Shown here: one piece after another, positions 36,247-44,834 of the stretch
Position numbering within the stretch: position 1 is the stretch's first letter
How the letters are laid out: each line of letters begins with the position of its first letter
Origin: Halobacterium noricense
Lineage (GTDB): Archaea; Halobacteriota; Halobacteria; Halobacteriales; Halobacteriaceae
Reading direction: 5' to 3'
Assembly: GCF_021233435.1 (NCBI RefSeq)
Contig: NZ_CP089468.1
Span: forward strand, 1,054,001 to 1,118,000
DNA: 64,000 nucleotides
Position numbers and translations under genes: made by a program
The notes under the pieces: generated by a model
What the model was told of the DNA's origin: nothing
Seen by the model: the letters and a program-made list of their open reading frames with translations, nothing else
Database searches by the model: none

Positions 36247-36807
36247 CCAGAAATCGAAGATTTCTGGTGTGCGAACGAGACGCGAAGCGTTTCATCAACG
36301 CCGTCATCACCTTTCCGATACTGTGCGTCGGCAGGCCGGCGGTGTTCAGATAAGGACTGAAACTGGCTTGATGTGCTCGCCGATACAGCCGATTTCCGGC
36401 GGATTGAAAGGGCGAGGCGCGCGTGGCGGCTTCGCCGCCACGTTTTGCGGCGGTCGGTGCAGCCGACCGCCCACTCGACGAACCCCGGCGTTCGGAAGAC
36501 GCGGCGCGTCTTCCGCGCCCATCAGAACCCGACGGGTTCTGAGGACGAAGTAAGCACGTGAGCGACCACCGGGAGCGAACGCGCGTGGTCCGAGAGACGC
36601 GGAGCGTCTCTCGTCGCAATTCGCGAGGGCGGCGAACGCTTCGCGTTCGCCTGCTCTCGAAAGAGCGCTGTGCGCTCTTTCGGCGACAGAGAGGGAGCAA
36701 GCTCCCTCAGGCAGCCGGCGGGCTATGCCCGTCGGCGACAGCGAGCCGCGGGAGTGTCGTGAGTGCAACGAACGAGACCACGGGAGACGAGCACTGCGAG
36801 TCTCCCG
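36247..36807. repeat. Cluster of at least eleven short-loop hairpins
   Basis: This 560-bp stretch has no credible gene. Perfect or nearly perfect 6-11-bp stems, most with loops of 2-5 bases, follow one another: 36247-36267, 36422-36442, 36450-36470, 36494-36514, 36523-36541, 36592-36612, 36632-36650, 36658-36682 (11-bp stem), 36691-36708 and 36714-36736, plus wider-loop stems at 36564-36590 and 36781-36807. The stems differ in sequence, so it is not one repeat copied many times. A 20-bp inverted repeat flanks the cluster (36339-36358 and 36866-36885). Origin and role unknown. Confidence 0.8.
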
Positions 36808-36885
36808 ACAGTCGAGACAGCCGAGGGCTTTCAGCTGTTCCCCACAACTCTGCTGCTGGAAACTGCTTATCTGAACACCGCCGGC
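36339..36885. repeat. 20-bp inverted repeats 507 bp apart (candidate element ends)
   Basis: GCCGGCGGTGTTCAGATAAG at 36339-36358 is exactly repeated in inverted orientation at 36866-36885. The interval contains most of the hairpin cluster. The arrangement suggests a small non-autonomous element inserted in older transposon debris, but no transposase or target duplication is identified. Confidence 0.5.
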
Positions 36886-36989
36886 AGGCCCACGCAAGCA
36901 TTTATATTGTCAAACGCCGAACAAACTGCCAAGATGGGCGTTCCGACATGTCGGCTTCGACTCGATCCTTGCGAAGCTGACGGACACGG

Positions 36990-37187
36990 ACAGCGTTCAA
37001 ACGCAACAAGAAGCGTGCGTTGTCCCACGGAATTATCCCGTCGCGCACTAGGAGTGGGACACTCCGAATTAATGCCTGTGGAGACTGCACTCTTTGTGGA
37101 TACACCTGTATCTGCAAATCGCGTCGTGGAAGCAGGAAACCGCGCCCTGCTCGGCCTGACGGCCTCGCTGAGGGCGGGGTGGTTCAC
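36990..37187 (+). pseudogene. tnpB 3' remnant with transposon right end
   Basis: A plus-strand frame reads GVGHSELMPVETALFVDTPV, then SANRVVEAGN, which I recognise as the usual C-terminal tail of haloarchaeal IS1341-type TnpB proteins. The rest of tnpB is absent. Downstream a hairpin (37143-37148 with 37171-37176, inner GGCC/GGCC) and the end GGGCGGGGTGGTTCAC match the right-end style of the intact tnpB element (GGGGAGGGTAGTTTAC). The end overlaps the stop codon of the neighbouring protease gene. Confidence 0.55.
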
Positions 37188-37726
37188 TCCGCCCCTTCCC
37201 TTGCTTCCCGAGCGTACAGACTCCCACCACACCCGCCACACCGATACTCCTCGGAATTCTTCACGAGCTTGGATTTCCGGTAGCGCGCCATCTCGCTCCC
37301 ACAGGATTCACAGACGACCCACCAGTTCGGGTCGGCGAAGTGCTTGCAGGTGACGGACGTCCGGAGTTCGGTCGCGAGTTCGCGGAACGCCTCGCCGTGG
37401 CTGGCGTCGCCCGCTTCGTTCAGCAGGTGGACGTGAATCAGTTCGTGACGGACGACGTCGGCGGTGGCACCCCAGCCGTGCTCCTGGAAGTACTCCCAGG
37501 TTAGCGAGACGGTTTCGGGGTGCTCGCCGTGGTATTTGACCGCGCCGGCGCGGCGCTTCGCGCGCTTGCTGACCTCCCACTCCAGCGCGCTCACGGTCAC
37601 CGCGAGGTCGTAGGCGTCGACGACGTCCCGGGCGTACACTTTCGCGACTGCGAGGAACTCCGGGACGGAGACGTCTCGGTCGACCGCGTAGAAGTCCGTC
37701 TCCAGCGTCGGCGTCCCGGACATCAT
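37184..37726 (-). CDS. SprT-like zinc metalloprotease domain protein, 180 aa
   Basis: I start at the MMSGTP double Met (37726 or 37723); the longer frame upstream lies across other features. The zinc-protease motif HELIHVH is central (VVRHELIHVHLLNEAG), with a third ligand likely in SHGEAFRELA. A C-terminal zinc ribbon follows (CESCGS, then CGGCGG). This is the SprT/Spartan layout, a family linked to DNA-protein crosslink proteolysis in eukaryotes. The archaeal role is inferred. The TGA stop lies inside the transposon right end described next to it, so the last residues may have been changed by insertion. Confidence 0.85.
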   Translation of the reverse strand: MMSGTPTLETDFYAVDRDVSVPEFLAVAKVYARDVVDAYDLAVTVSALEWEVSKRAKRRAGAVKYHGEHPETVSLTWEYFQEHGWGATADVVRHELIHVHLLNEAGDASHGEAFRELATELRTSVTCKHFADPNWWVVCESCGSEMARYRKSKLVKNSEEYRCGGCGGSLYAREAREGAE

Positions 37727-37907
37727 CAGTAGGTCGGGCGTGAATTGTGCCCCGGGGATAGTATCGTTGTGGGTCGGCAGTCGGCGTTCAAGGCCACGCC
37801 CTCGAACCGCCCCGGTGCTCACCACTGGCTGGTCGACAGGAACGCTGCCCTTGCGACTATCACTCCGAGCGGGCAAACCTCGGGAACAGAACGGCGCACT
37901 CGGACGC

Positions 37908-38042
37908 TCAGTCGGCTTCGATTTCCTCGACGTCGAACAGCTCGTTGCAGCTGTTGCACTCGTAAACGTTGGTCGTACCGCGGGAATCACTGTTGTCGGC
38001 CGAGACGACGAGTTCGCCGCCGCAGTCGGGACACTCTGGCAT
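37908..38042 (-). CDS. Small zinc-ribbon protein, 44 aa
   Basis: ATG 38042. Two CxxC pairs (CPDCGGELV and ECNSCNELFD) separated by a Ser/Asn/Thr loop make a complete rubredoxin-like zinc ribbon. The tail is acidic (VEEIEAD). Haloarchaea encode many such mini zinc proteins, some of them regulators. The longer frame to 38198 is low-complexity and not used. The 181 bp between it and the protease gene show no gene. Confidence 0.7.
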   Translation of the reverse strand: MPECPDCGGELVVSADNSDSRGTTNVYECNSCNELFDVEEIEAD

Positions 38043-38149
38043 ACGTGGCCGTTCGGCGGCGTGGGTGTCGAGGTTTGTGGCCGACCGGCGAGCGAGGCTG
38101 TGCGGCGACCGTCGTGGCGCAAGCGAGCGGTCGCGTGCCGACGAGGGAA

Positions 38150-39163
38150 CTATCGAAGGCGATCGCGGACTTCGACGACGCCGACGACGGCCGTGCACGC
38201 GACGAACGCAGTCGTGCCGAGTTTCCCGCCGGCCCCGCCGAACACGCGCGAGGTGAGGAGATAGATGACCGCCGCGAGGGCGCCCGCGAGCGCGACGACG
38301 CGGCCGTCGTGGAGGCGCCGCGGCGCGGACATGCCGACGAACGACGCGCAGAACGCGACCGCGGCGAGCGGTGCATCCGTCGCGAGCGAGAACGCGGGGC
38401 GGAGCGCGACAGCGAGCACGCCGACGAGCGCGGACGCGACGACCGTGCTGTGGCCGCGTTCGGCGTGGAGGTAAAACGCCACGACGGCCGCCACGGCGGC
38501 GACAGGCGCGGTAACGAGAAGCACGCTCGTGGGGAGTGTGGTCGCCGAGTGGAAGGTGGCGGTCGTCGCGGCGGCGGCAGCGAGACAGCCCGCAAACGCG
38601 AGGGTTCCGAGTTTCCCACCGACGCCGTCGAAGACGCCGTCGGCGGTGACGAGGCCGATGCCCGCAGCGAATCCGCCCGTCGCGACGCCGACGGACGTGG
38701 GGAAGAGCGCGGGCGACGCCATACCGACGAACGACCCGCAGTAGACGGCGACGGCGATGGACGGGGCGGCGAGCCCGGCAACGAGCCCGACGCCTGCGGA
38801 GGCGAGCACGGGGCCGAGGCCGGCGTGCACGCTGAGCGCGTACGTCGCGACGCTACCGAGCACAGTAGCGGCGACGGTGACGCCCGCGTCGCGGACGTGA
38901 AGCGGGGCAGCGAGCCGTACGGCGTCGAGGGCGTCGCGTTCCGCGGCGACGGCCGCGCCGGCCGCGAGCACGATGGCGGTCCGGGCTGCCGTCGCGCCGC
39001 CGGTGAAGGGCTGCGTCGTAACCGCGCCCGCGAGGAGGACCGCAGGTGCAACCGACAGCGCGGCGAATCCGGCACGGCGACGCAGTTCGAGCACGCAACT
39101 GTCTATCTGCAGTCGGCGGTTGGGGGTTTCGATTCGGGAATCGACGGCAGGCGCTGCCGCCAT
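38150..39163 (-). CDS. Ten-helix membrane protein with internal duplication, 337 aa
   Basis: ATG 39163 was chosen because the open frame further upstream runs antisense to the GTP cyclohydrolase gene. The protein is almost wholly hydrophobic, with about ten helices. Two halves share the pattern GSFVGMASP...GGKLGTLAFAGC and ASFVGMSAP...GGKLGTTAFVAC, showing an ancient duplication as in many transporters. A KxGT motif between helices might line a pore. I do not recognise the family; the protein is divergently transcribed from the cyclohydrolase gene. Confidence 0.6.
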   Translation of the reverse strand: MAAAPAVDSRIETPNRRLQIDSCVLELRRRAGFAALSVAPAVLLAGAVTTQPFTGGATAARTAIVLAAGAAVAAERDALDAVRLAAPLHVRDAGVTVAATVLGSVATYALSVHAGLGPVLASAGVGLVAGLAAPSIAVAVYCGSFVGMASPALFPTSVGVATGGFAAGIGLVTADGVFDGVGGKLGTLAFAGCLAAAAATTATFHSATTLPTSVLLVTAPVAAVAAVVAFYLHAERGHSTVVASALVGVLAVALRPAFSLATDAPLAAVAFCASFVGMSAPRRLHDGRVVALAGALAAVIYLLTSRVFGGAGGKLGTTAFVACTAVVGVVEVRDRLR

Positions 39164-39229
39164 CTTACCGTCATTTTTGGAACGCAATCCACAACCGATA
39201 TACTTCCGCGGGGCCGAGTGTCGGTAACC

Positions 39230-39997
39230 GTGACGAACACGCAGGTCACCCTCGTCCAACTCGACAACTACGGCCCGTGGACCGTGACGCCATCGCCGCG
39301 ACGCGAAGTCGACCTCCAGACGATGCAGTCCCGCCTCTACGCCGACCTCTCGCAGGCGTTCGGGATGCGGGACGGCTACGTCTTCTTCACGCGCTTCGAC
39401 AACATGATCGCGGTCAGCAACGGGCTCGACCTCGAAGACCACGCCCGGATTCAGGAGTCCATCCGGAACCGCTACCCCGTCACCGTCAGTCTCTCCATCG
39501 GCACCGGTGCGTCGCCCGCCGATGCGCTCGTCGAGGCGACCGCTTCCCTCCAGGAACAGGGCAGCGCGCAGGACGCCGACCGCCGCGAAGCACTCCTCGG
39601 CCAGCCCATCGACGAGACCGCACGCACCGACGAGGACGTCCAAATCGCGCACTTCGACGTCGTCGACGCTACCGGCACGTACACCGACGAACTCGACGCC
39701 TACTCGTCGTTCGTCCACATCGAGCAGGGGTACGCCGCGCTCATGCAGCACATGCACGACGCCCACGACTCCCTCTCGTTCTTCGTCGGCGGCGACAACA
39801 TCATCGCGGTCTGCCCGGACCTCACGCCCGCGGACTACGAGGAGGCCATCGAGCACGTCCACGACACCGCCGGCGTCGACGTCCGCGTCGGCGTCGGTCA
39901 CGGCGTCTCCCCGCACGACGCCGGCATGGGTGCCAAGCACGCGCTCGAAGACGCCCGCGAACACGAGACCGACGTCGAAGTCGTCCCCGAACCCTGA
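39230..39997 (+). CDS. gch3: GTP cyclohydrolase III
   Basis: 255 residues from GTG 39230 (TNTQVTLVQLDNYGPWTVTP). The archaeal GCH III fold consists of two GGDEF-like halves: FFTRFDNMIAV (about residue 55) and FFVGGDNIIAV (about 186). The enzyme opens the imidazole ring of GTP to a formamidopyrimidine, the first step of riboflavin/F420 precursor synthesis in archaea. A TATA-like GATATACT lies about 25-30 bases upstream. An earlier GTG at 39218 would add four residues. Confidence 0.9.
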   Translation: MTNTQVTLVQLDNYGPWTVTPSPRREVDLQTMQSRLYADLSQAFGMRDGYVFFTRFDNMIAVSNGLDLEDHARIQESIRNRYPVTVSLSIGTGASPADALVEATASLQEQGSAQDADRREALLGQPIDETARTDEDVQIAHFDVVDATGTYTDELDAYSSFVHIEQGYAALMQHMHDAHDSLSFFVGGDNIIAVCPDLTPADYEEAIEHVHDTAGVDVRVGVGHGVSPHDAGMGAKHALEDAREHETDVEVVPEP

Positions 39998-40040
39998 CCG
40001 GACCGGCCGTTTTTTGCTCGTCGCGCCCGAATCACGCGTG

Positions 40041-41294
40041 ATGGTCGACGGCGAGCGACTCCCAGGTGCGCCAGCACGCGAGGAGCGCATCGTCTTGCAC
40101 GTCGACATGGACTGCTTTTACGCTTCCTGCGAGCGCCGCCGCGAACCCGAGTTACGCGGCGAACCCGTCGTCGTCGGCATGGGCTACGAGCCCGGTGAGA
40201 CCGTCGGCGCGGTCGCGACCGCGAGCTACGAGGCCCGCGAATACGGCGTCGAGAGCGCGCAAGCCATCGGTGCCGCCCTCGACAACCTCTCGCGGAAGGC
40301 CGACGATCCCGACAACCCGGACGCGGGCTACTACCGGCCCGTCGACCTCGACTTCTACCAGGACGTCGGCAGTTCGGTCAAGGAAATCCTCTACGACCTT
40401 GGCGACACGGTCCGCGAGGTGAGCATCGACGAGGCGTACCTCGACATCACTGACCGGACCGCGTGGGACGTCGCCGACGGGTTCGCGCGCCACGTCAAAC
40501 AGCGCATCCACCGCGAGGTCGGCGTTCCCGCGAGTGTCGGCGTCGCGCCCGACATGAGCACCGCGAAGCTCGCCAGCGACTACGACAAGCCCGACGGCCT
40601 CGTCGTCGTCGAGCCCGACGACGTCCGGAAGTTCCTCGCACCCATCGACGTCGCGGACGTCCACGGCATCGGCCCGGTCCGCGCGCGGGAACTCCGCGAG
40701 ATGGGCATCGAGACCGCGGGCGACCTCGCCAGCGCGGACCCTTACGAACTCACCGACAAGTTCGGCGACCGCGGCCGCGACCTCTACCGGCGCGCCCGCG
40801 GCGAGGACAACCGCCCCGTCGAGCCCCGCGGGAAGCCCAAGAGCCTCTCCCGGGAGTCCGCCTTCGACGGCGCGACCGACGACTTCGAGCGCGTGCGCGA
40901 GCAAGTCGCGACGCTCGCGGAGGCAGTCGCGGACCGCGCCACCCGGAAGGACGCTTTCTACCGCACCATCGGCGTGAAGGTGGTGACGCCGCCGTTCGAC
41001 GTCCACACGCGCGCCGAGTCCCTACCCGGGCCCGTGGACGACCCCGGCCTCGTGGACGACGTCACGCAGGACCTCCTCGGCGAGTTCGAGGGCGAGTCCG
41101 TGCGGAAGGTCGGCGTGCGCGTCTCGAATCTGGACTTCTCCGAGCGCGAGCAAGCCAGCCTCGACGGCTTCGAGAGTGACGGCGACACAGACGACGGCCG
41201 CGCCGGGAGCGGGAGTAGCGACTCGACACGAGGACTCGAGTGCGCCGGAGACAGGCAGCGAGACGGTCAGATTTCGCTGGACGACTTCGAGTGA
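40041..41294 (+). CDS. dinB: DNA polymerase IV (Y-family, DinB)
   Basis: 417 residues from ATG 40041. Y-family palm motifs are complete: HVDMDCFYASCE (catalytic Asp, about residue 20) and VSIDEAYLDIT (Asp-Glu, about 134). A helix-hairpin-helix thumb (DVHGIGPVRARELREMGIET) and the little-finger domain follow. The C-terminus is GQISLDDFE, a PCNA-interacting (PIP-like) box after a long disordered linker. It copies past damaged bases at low fidelity. The open frame further upstream is antisense-type noise. Confidence 0.95.
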   Translation: MVDGERLPGAPAREERIVLHVDMDCFYASCERRREPELRGEPVVVGMGYEPGETVGAVATASYEAREYGVESAQAIGAALDNLSRKADDPDNPDAGYYRPVDLDFYQDVGSSVKEILYDLGDTVREVSIDEAYLDITDRTAWDVADGFARHVKQRIHREVGVPASVGVAPDMSTAKLASDYDKPDGLVVVEPDDVRKFLAPIDVADVHGIGPVRARELREMGIETAGDLASADPYELTDKFGDRGRDLYRRARGEDNRPVEPRGKPKSLSRESAFDGATDDFERVREQVATLAEAVADRATRKDAFYRTIGVKVVTPPFDVHTRAESLPGPVDDPGLVDDVTQDLLGEFEGESVRKVGVRVSNLDFSEREQASLDGFESDGDTDDGRAGSGSSDSTRGLECAGDRQRDGQISLDDFE

Positions 41295-41359
41295 ATGCGA
41301 ACCAACCTGCGCCTCGTCGTTTGTGGCCGTCTCCAACGATCGAACCATTACTTGAAAAC

Positions 41360-41380
41360 CCAATAAAAACTTTTTTAGGG
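41360..41380 (+). terminator. T-rich terminator after dinB
   Basis: A run of six T (41371-41376) follows the dinB stop by about 75 bases in an AT-rich patch of otherwise GC-rich DNA, the pattern of archaeal transcription termination. It also lies just upstream of the permease gene. Confidence 0.35.
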
Positions 41381-41409
41381 CGCTGGGGGTGCCTGATAAA
41401 GCGTAACAG

Positions 41410-42804
41410 ATGGCAATTGAATTCGCACACAGTCCACTGCTCACGTTCGCGGCCGGGCTGGCCGTGGTCGTGTTGTTACTGGTCGTGTTGGACCTCCCGG
41501 CGTTCGTCGGGCTAGCTATTGCGGCGTTCACTGTCGGCCTCGTCAACGCCGTCTTCGTCCCCGACTTCGCGATGGCGGACGCGGCGACGAGAACTGCAAC
41601 GGCCTTCGGTGACGGCATGGCCGGCATCGGTATCCCCATCCTGATGGCCGCCATCATCGGGAAGTCGATGCTGGAGAGCGGGGCCGCCCAGCGCATCGTC
41701 CGCGGCTTCCAGTCGCTGGTCGGCGAAGGGAACTCCGACCTCGCGCTGTGGGGGAGCAGTTCCATCCTCGCAATCCCGGTCTTCTTCGACAGCGTGTTCT
41801 ACCTCATGGCACCGCTGGCCCGCTCGATGCGCGCCCGCGTCGGGAAGAACTACGCGCTGTACATCGTCGTGGTCGGCGCCGGTGCGGCGACGACACACGT
41901 GTTCGTCCCACCGACGCCCGGCCCGCTCGCGGTCGCGAACGAGATCGGCGTCGACCTCGGCATCACGATTCTCGTCGGCGTCGCCACCGCGATTCCCGCG
42001 GCCATCGCCGCCGGCCTCGTCTACGGCCGCTGGATCAACGCCCGCCTCGACATCCCGCTGCGGGACGCGATGGGCACCACCACCGAGGAACTGGAGGAGC
42101 GCGCTCAGCGCGAGACCTCGAACCTCCCCGGCGTCCTCGAAGCGCTCGCCCCCATCTTCCTCGCAGTCGCACTCGTCGGCTCCGCGACCGCCGTCGACAC
42201 CTTCCAGGAGTGGTACCCCGTCCTGGAAGCCGTCCAGCCGGTCATCGCGTTCGTCGGCGACAAGAACGTCGCGCTCACCATCGCCGCGATGGCAGCCGCC
42301 GTCACCTACCTCCGCTGGACCGGCCTCTCGCGGTCCGTCTGGGAGGACGAACTCACGGAAGCGCTGAAGAGCGGTGGCAACATCGCGGCCATCACCGCGA
42401 TGGGTGGCGCGTTCGGCGCGCTGCTCGCCGCCTCCGGTATCGGCCCGTACATCGCCGACCTCCTCCAGAACTTCGGCATCGGCCTGCTCGTCACCGCGTG
42501 GCTCATCGCCGCTGTCGTCCGCATCGCACAGGGTTCGGCGACCGCCGCGATGCTGACCGCCGCTGGCATCATGGCACCGCTGGCCGGCCAGCTCGACGTC
42601 AGCGCGGCGTACCTCGTGATGGTCATCGGCGCGGGCGGGAACATCTGCTCGTGGTACAACGACTCGGGCTTCTGGCTCGTCAAGGAAATCGGCGGCCTCA
42701 CGCAGGCGGAGACGCTGAAAACGTGGACCGCGCTGACGACGGTCATCTCCGTCACCGGGCTAGTGACGGTGCTGATTCTGTCGTCGGTGCTGCCGCTCGC
42801 GTAA
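41410..42804 (+). CDS. GntP-family gluconate/organic acid permease
   Basis: 464 residues with about 12-13 membrane helices. Motifs typical of GntP proteins are seen: GKSMLESGAAQRI, FFDSVFYLMAPL, THVFVPPTPGPLAVA, QGSATAAMLTAAGIMAPL and NDSGFWLVKEIGGLT. The family imports gluconate and related sugar acids with protons. The substrate here cannot be fixed. A Usp-type gene 64 bp downstream on the same strand may be co-expressed; a permease-UspA pair is common in haloarchaea. Confidence 0.9.
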   Translation: MAIEFAHSPLLTFAAGLAVVVLLLVVLDLPAFVGLAIAAFTVGLVNAVFVPDFAMADAATRTATAFGDGMAGIGIPILMAAIIGKSMLESGAAQRIVRGFQSLVGEGNSDLALWGSSSILAIPVFFDSVFYLMAPLARSMRARVGKNYALYIVVVGAGAATTHVFVPPTPGPLAVANEIGVDLGITILVGVATAIPAAIAAGLVYGRWINARLDIPLRDAMGTTTEELEERAQRETSNLPGVLEALAPIFLAVALVGSATAVDTFQEWYPVLEAVQPVIAFVGDKNVALTIAAMAAAVTYLRWTGLSRSVWEDELTEALKSGGNIAAITAMGGAFGALLAASGIGPYIADLLQNFGIGLLVTAWLIAAVVRIAQGSATAAMLTAAGIMAPLAGQLDVSAAYLVMVIGAGGNICSWYNDSGFWLVKEIGGLTQAETLKTWTALTTVISVTGLVTVLILSSVLPLA

Positions 42805-42868
42805 GCGACCGGCCGCACTCGTCGCATCGTCCCGAAACCAAATCACACCCCACAACGAGAACACACTC

Positions 42869-43315
42869 ATGGACCGCGCACTCGCAGTCATCGACCCGAC
42901 CGACGCAGCGAAAGACCTCCTGCACGAAGCAGGCACGCTCGCGGCGGGCGTCGACGCCGACCTCGTGGTGATTCACGTCACCACCGAGGAGGAGTACGGC
43001 GGCCGCCGCGAAGCGATGGAAGCGATTCCGAACGGCTCAGCGAGCTACTCGCCCGGTGAAGCCGAAGCGGGGGCCGCGCAGTTCGCGCAGGACCTCGCCG
43101 ACGAGATTCTCGGTGACCTCGACGTCGAGTACGAGACCGCCGGCTACCTCGGTAACAAGGCCGGCAAGACCCTCGACGCGGCCGCGGAGTACGGCTGCGA
43201 CCACGTCTTCCTCGCGGGCCGCAAGCGCTCGCCGACGGGGAAGGCCATCTTCGGCGACGCGACGCAGAAGGTCATCCTCGACTACGACGACCCCGTCACC
43301 GTCCTGACCGCGTAG
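42869..43315 (+). CDS. Universal stress protein (UspA family)
   Basis: 148 residues of Usp fold: DRALAVIDPTDAAKDLLHEA at the start, a helix-rich centre, and an ATP-binding loop GRKRSPTGKAIFGDATQKVI near residues 110-129, before VTVLTA. The single-domain size is usual. It follows the GntP-type permease and may regulate it, as is proposed for Usp proteins linked to transporters. Confidence 0.9.
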   Translation: MDRALAVIDPTDAAKDLLHEAGTLAAGVDADLVVIHVTTEEEYGGRREAMEAIPNGSASYSPGEAEAGAAQFAQDLADEILGDLDVEYETAGYLGNKAGKTLDAAAEYGCDHVFLAGRKRSPTGKAIFGDATQKVILDYDDPVTVLTA

Positions 43316-43340
43316 CTTCCCACCGCACTTTTTCGACGCG

Positions 43341-43523
43341 TCAGTCGCTGCTCGACACCAGCGTGCCGAGGAGCGCGAGCCCTAGGCCGACGAACAGCCC
43401 GAGGTAGAAGATGGGCGTGGAGCCGATGCCGCGGCCGCCGTACCGCAGGCGGTCGTGGAGGAGGACGAAGCCGCTGGTGAGGACGACGGCGATACCGAAC
43501 AGGGCGAGGTCGCGGGCAGCCAT
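43341..43523 (-). CDS. Small two-helix membrane protein, 60 aa
   Basis: Two hydrophobic helices (LALFGIAVVLTSGFVLLHD and FYLGLFVGLGLALLGTLV) flank a short basic loop (RLRYGGRGIG). It follows tpiA by 42 bp on the same strand and ends near the convergent uspA gene. No family recognised; size and hydropathy support a real gene. Confidence 0.55.
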   Translation of the reverse strand: MAARDLALFGIAVVLTSGFVLLHDRLRYGGRGIGSTPIFYLGLFVGLGLALLGTLVSSSD

Positions 43524-43565
43524 ACCGGGAGGTCGCCCGTCTGCGTCTTCAGGATCGTGCTGGCG

Positions 43566-44213
43566 TTACGCGAGCGGTTCGACGAGGTCTTCGAGGGCTG
43601 CACGCGGGTCGTCGGCCTTGGCGACGCCGCTGGCGAGCAGCACGCCGCTGGCACCCAACTCGCGGGCGGCTTCGAGGTCGTCGCCCGTGCTGATGCCGGC
43701 ACCACAGTAGACGTCGACGCTCGGGTCGACGGCCTCGGCGGCCGCGACCGCGTCCTCGACGATGCCCGGGTCGGCCTGCGAGACGGGCGTCCCGGTGCCG
43801 ATGAGTTCCGGCGGTTCGACGGCGACGGCGTCGGGGCCGAGCGCGGCGGCGGCCGCGACCTGCTCGGGGTTGTTCGCGCACACGACGGTGTCGAGGTCGA
43901 CGCGCTCGGCGGCGTCGAGGCTGTCGTCGATGTCCGCGAGCTTGCGGCGGTGCTCGGAGTGGTTGAGGAGCGTGCCGACAGCGCCGTTGTCCGCGACGGA
44001 TTCGGCGAGCACGCTGCCCGTGTGGCTGCCGTGCTCGACGGGGCTGACGTGCTGGGCGTACGTCGTCGCGCCCGTCTCCGCGACCCGCGCGAGGTCTGCG
44101 GGCTGCGGGGCGACGGCGATGGTCGTGTCTGTCGATTCGGCGACGTCGGCGGCGGCCTCCGCGACCGCGACCGGGTCGCAAGGGTACGCCTTCAGATTGA
44201 CGAGTACGAACAC
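43566..44213 (-). CDS. tpiA: Triosephosphate isomerase
   Basis: 215 residues, the short archaeal form of the TIM barrel. Catalytic residues are visible: Lys in VLVNLKAYP, His in [10 protein letters not shown] and Glu in [12 protein letters not shown], plus the phosphate loop [11 protein letters not shown]. It interconverts dihydroxyacetone phosphate and glyceraldehyde 3-phosphate. It is 39 bp downstream of mbf1 on the same strand. All catalytic residues are intact. Confidence 0.96.
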   Translation of the reverse strand: MFVLVNLKAYPCDPVAVAEAAADVAESTDTTIAVAPQPADLARVAETGATTYAQHVSPVEHGSHTGSVLAESVADNGAVGTLLNHSEHRRKLADIDDSLDAAERVDLDTVVCANNPEQVAAAAALGPDAVAVEPPELIGTGTPVSQADPGIVEDAVAAAEAVDPSVDVYCGAGISTGDDLEAARELGASGVLLASGVAKADDPRAALEDLVEPLA

Positions 44214-44252
44214 GTCAACACCGGCGTTCTCCCGCGCGAAAAAACTGTAGGT

Positions 44253-44786
44253 TTAGCTGTCGTCGCTCTTCCGGCGGACCTTGTCGCCGAGCGTCAGCCC
44301 CGCGCTGTCGCTGTCCGAGGACCAGTCCTCGTCGGCCTCGCCGCCGGACTCCGTCAGGGAGATGCCGAGCTTGCTCTCGAGCTTCTCGCGGACGTCGTCG
44401 CTGGGGAGGCTGTCGCCGCGTTCCAGCTTCCGGATGACGCTGGCCTTCTCGTTGAGGTCGTCGGCCAGTTCCTCCTGGCTGAGTCCCTCGGTCTCGCGGG
44501 CCTTCCGGATGCGGTCGTCGTAGTCGCTGGCGAGCTCTTCCATCTCGTCGAACATGTCGCGGCGGCGGCGACCGCCCGAGGAGCCGCCGCTGGACGAGGA
44601 CGTAGAGCCGCCCGAGGACTGACTAGATGAAGACGTCGAATACTTCGTGCTGGTGGTGCTGGAGGACTCCGTTTCGACTGTCGTTCCGAACTCCGAACAG
44701 TCGTCGCAGACGTCGATTTCCGCCCCCTCGATTTTGACGGTCTTCGGGGACGAGACCTCCTTGCCACACATCTCGCACTGAGCCAT
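44253..44786 (-). CDS. mbf1: Multiprotein bridging factor 1 (MBF1)
   Basis: 177 residues from ATG 44786 (MAQCEMCGKEVSS). Archaeal MBF1 layout: N-terminal zinc ribbon (CEMC and CDDC), a Ser/Gly-rich linker (about residues 45-75), and a Cro-type helix-turn-helix (ARETEGLSQEELADDLNEKA, then SVIRKLERGDSLPS). Archaeal MBF1 associates with the ribosome or the transcription machinery. The Met further upstream at 44822 adds a non-conserved basic leader. Confidence 0.95.
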   Translation of the reverse strand: MAQCEMCGKEVSSPKTVKIEGAEIDVCDDCSEFGTTVETESSSTTSTKYSTSSSSQSSGGSTSSSSGGSSGGRRRRDMFDEMEELASDYDDRIRKARETEGLSQEELADDLNEKASVIRKLERGDSLPSDDVREKLESKLGISLTESGGEADEDWSSDSDSAGLTLGDKVRRKSDDS

Positions 44787-44834
44787 ACCAACAGGTAGCC
44801 GCGGACGACGCTTAAATGGCACGCCGCGGGGACC

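Noticed and set aside
36230-37283. Several 60-190-codon frames in the hairpin region
   Set aside because: They arise from palindromic GC-rich DNA, overlap each other on both strands and show no protein-like segment, except the short TnpB tail listed as a remnant.
38150-40108. A 652-codon leftward frame covering the membrane protein and the GTP cyclohydrolase gene
   Set aside because: Only the first 337 codons from ATG 39163 look like a protein; the upstream part is antisense to a well-recognised gene and reflects high-GC codon bias.
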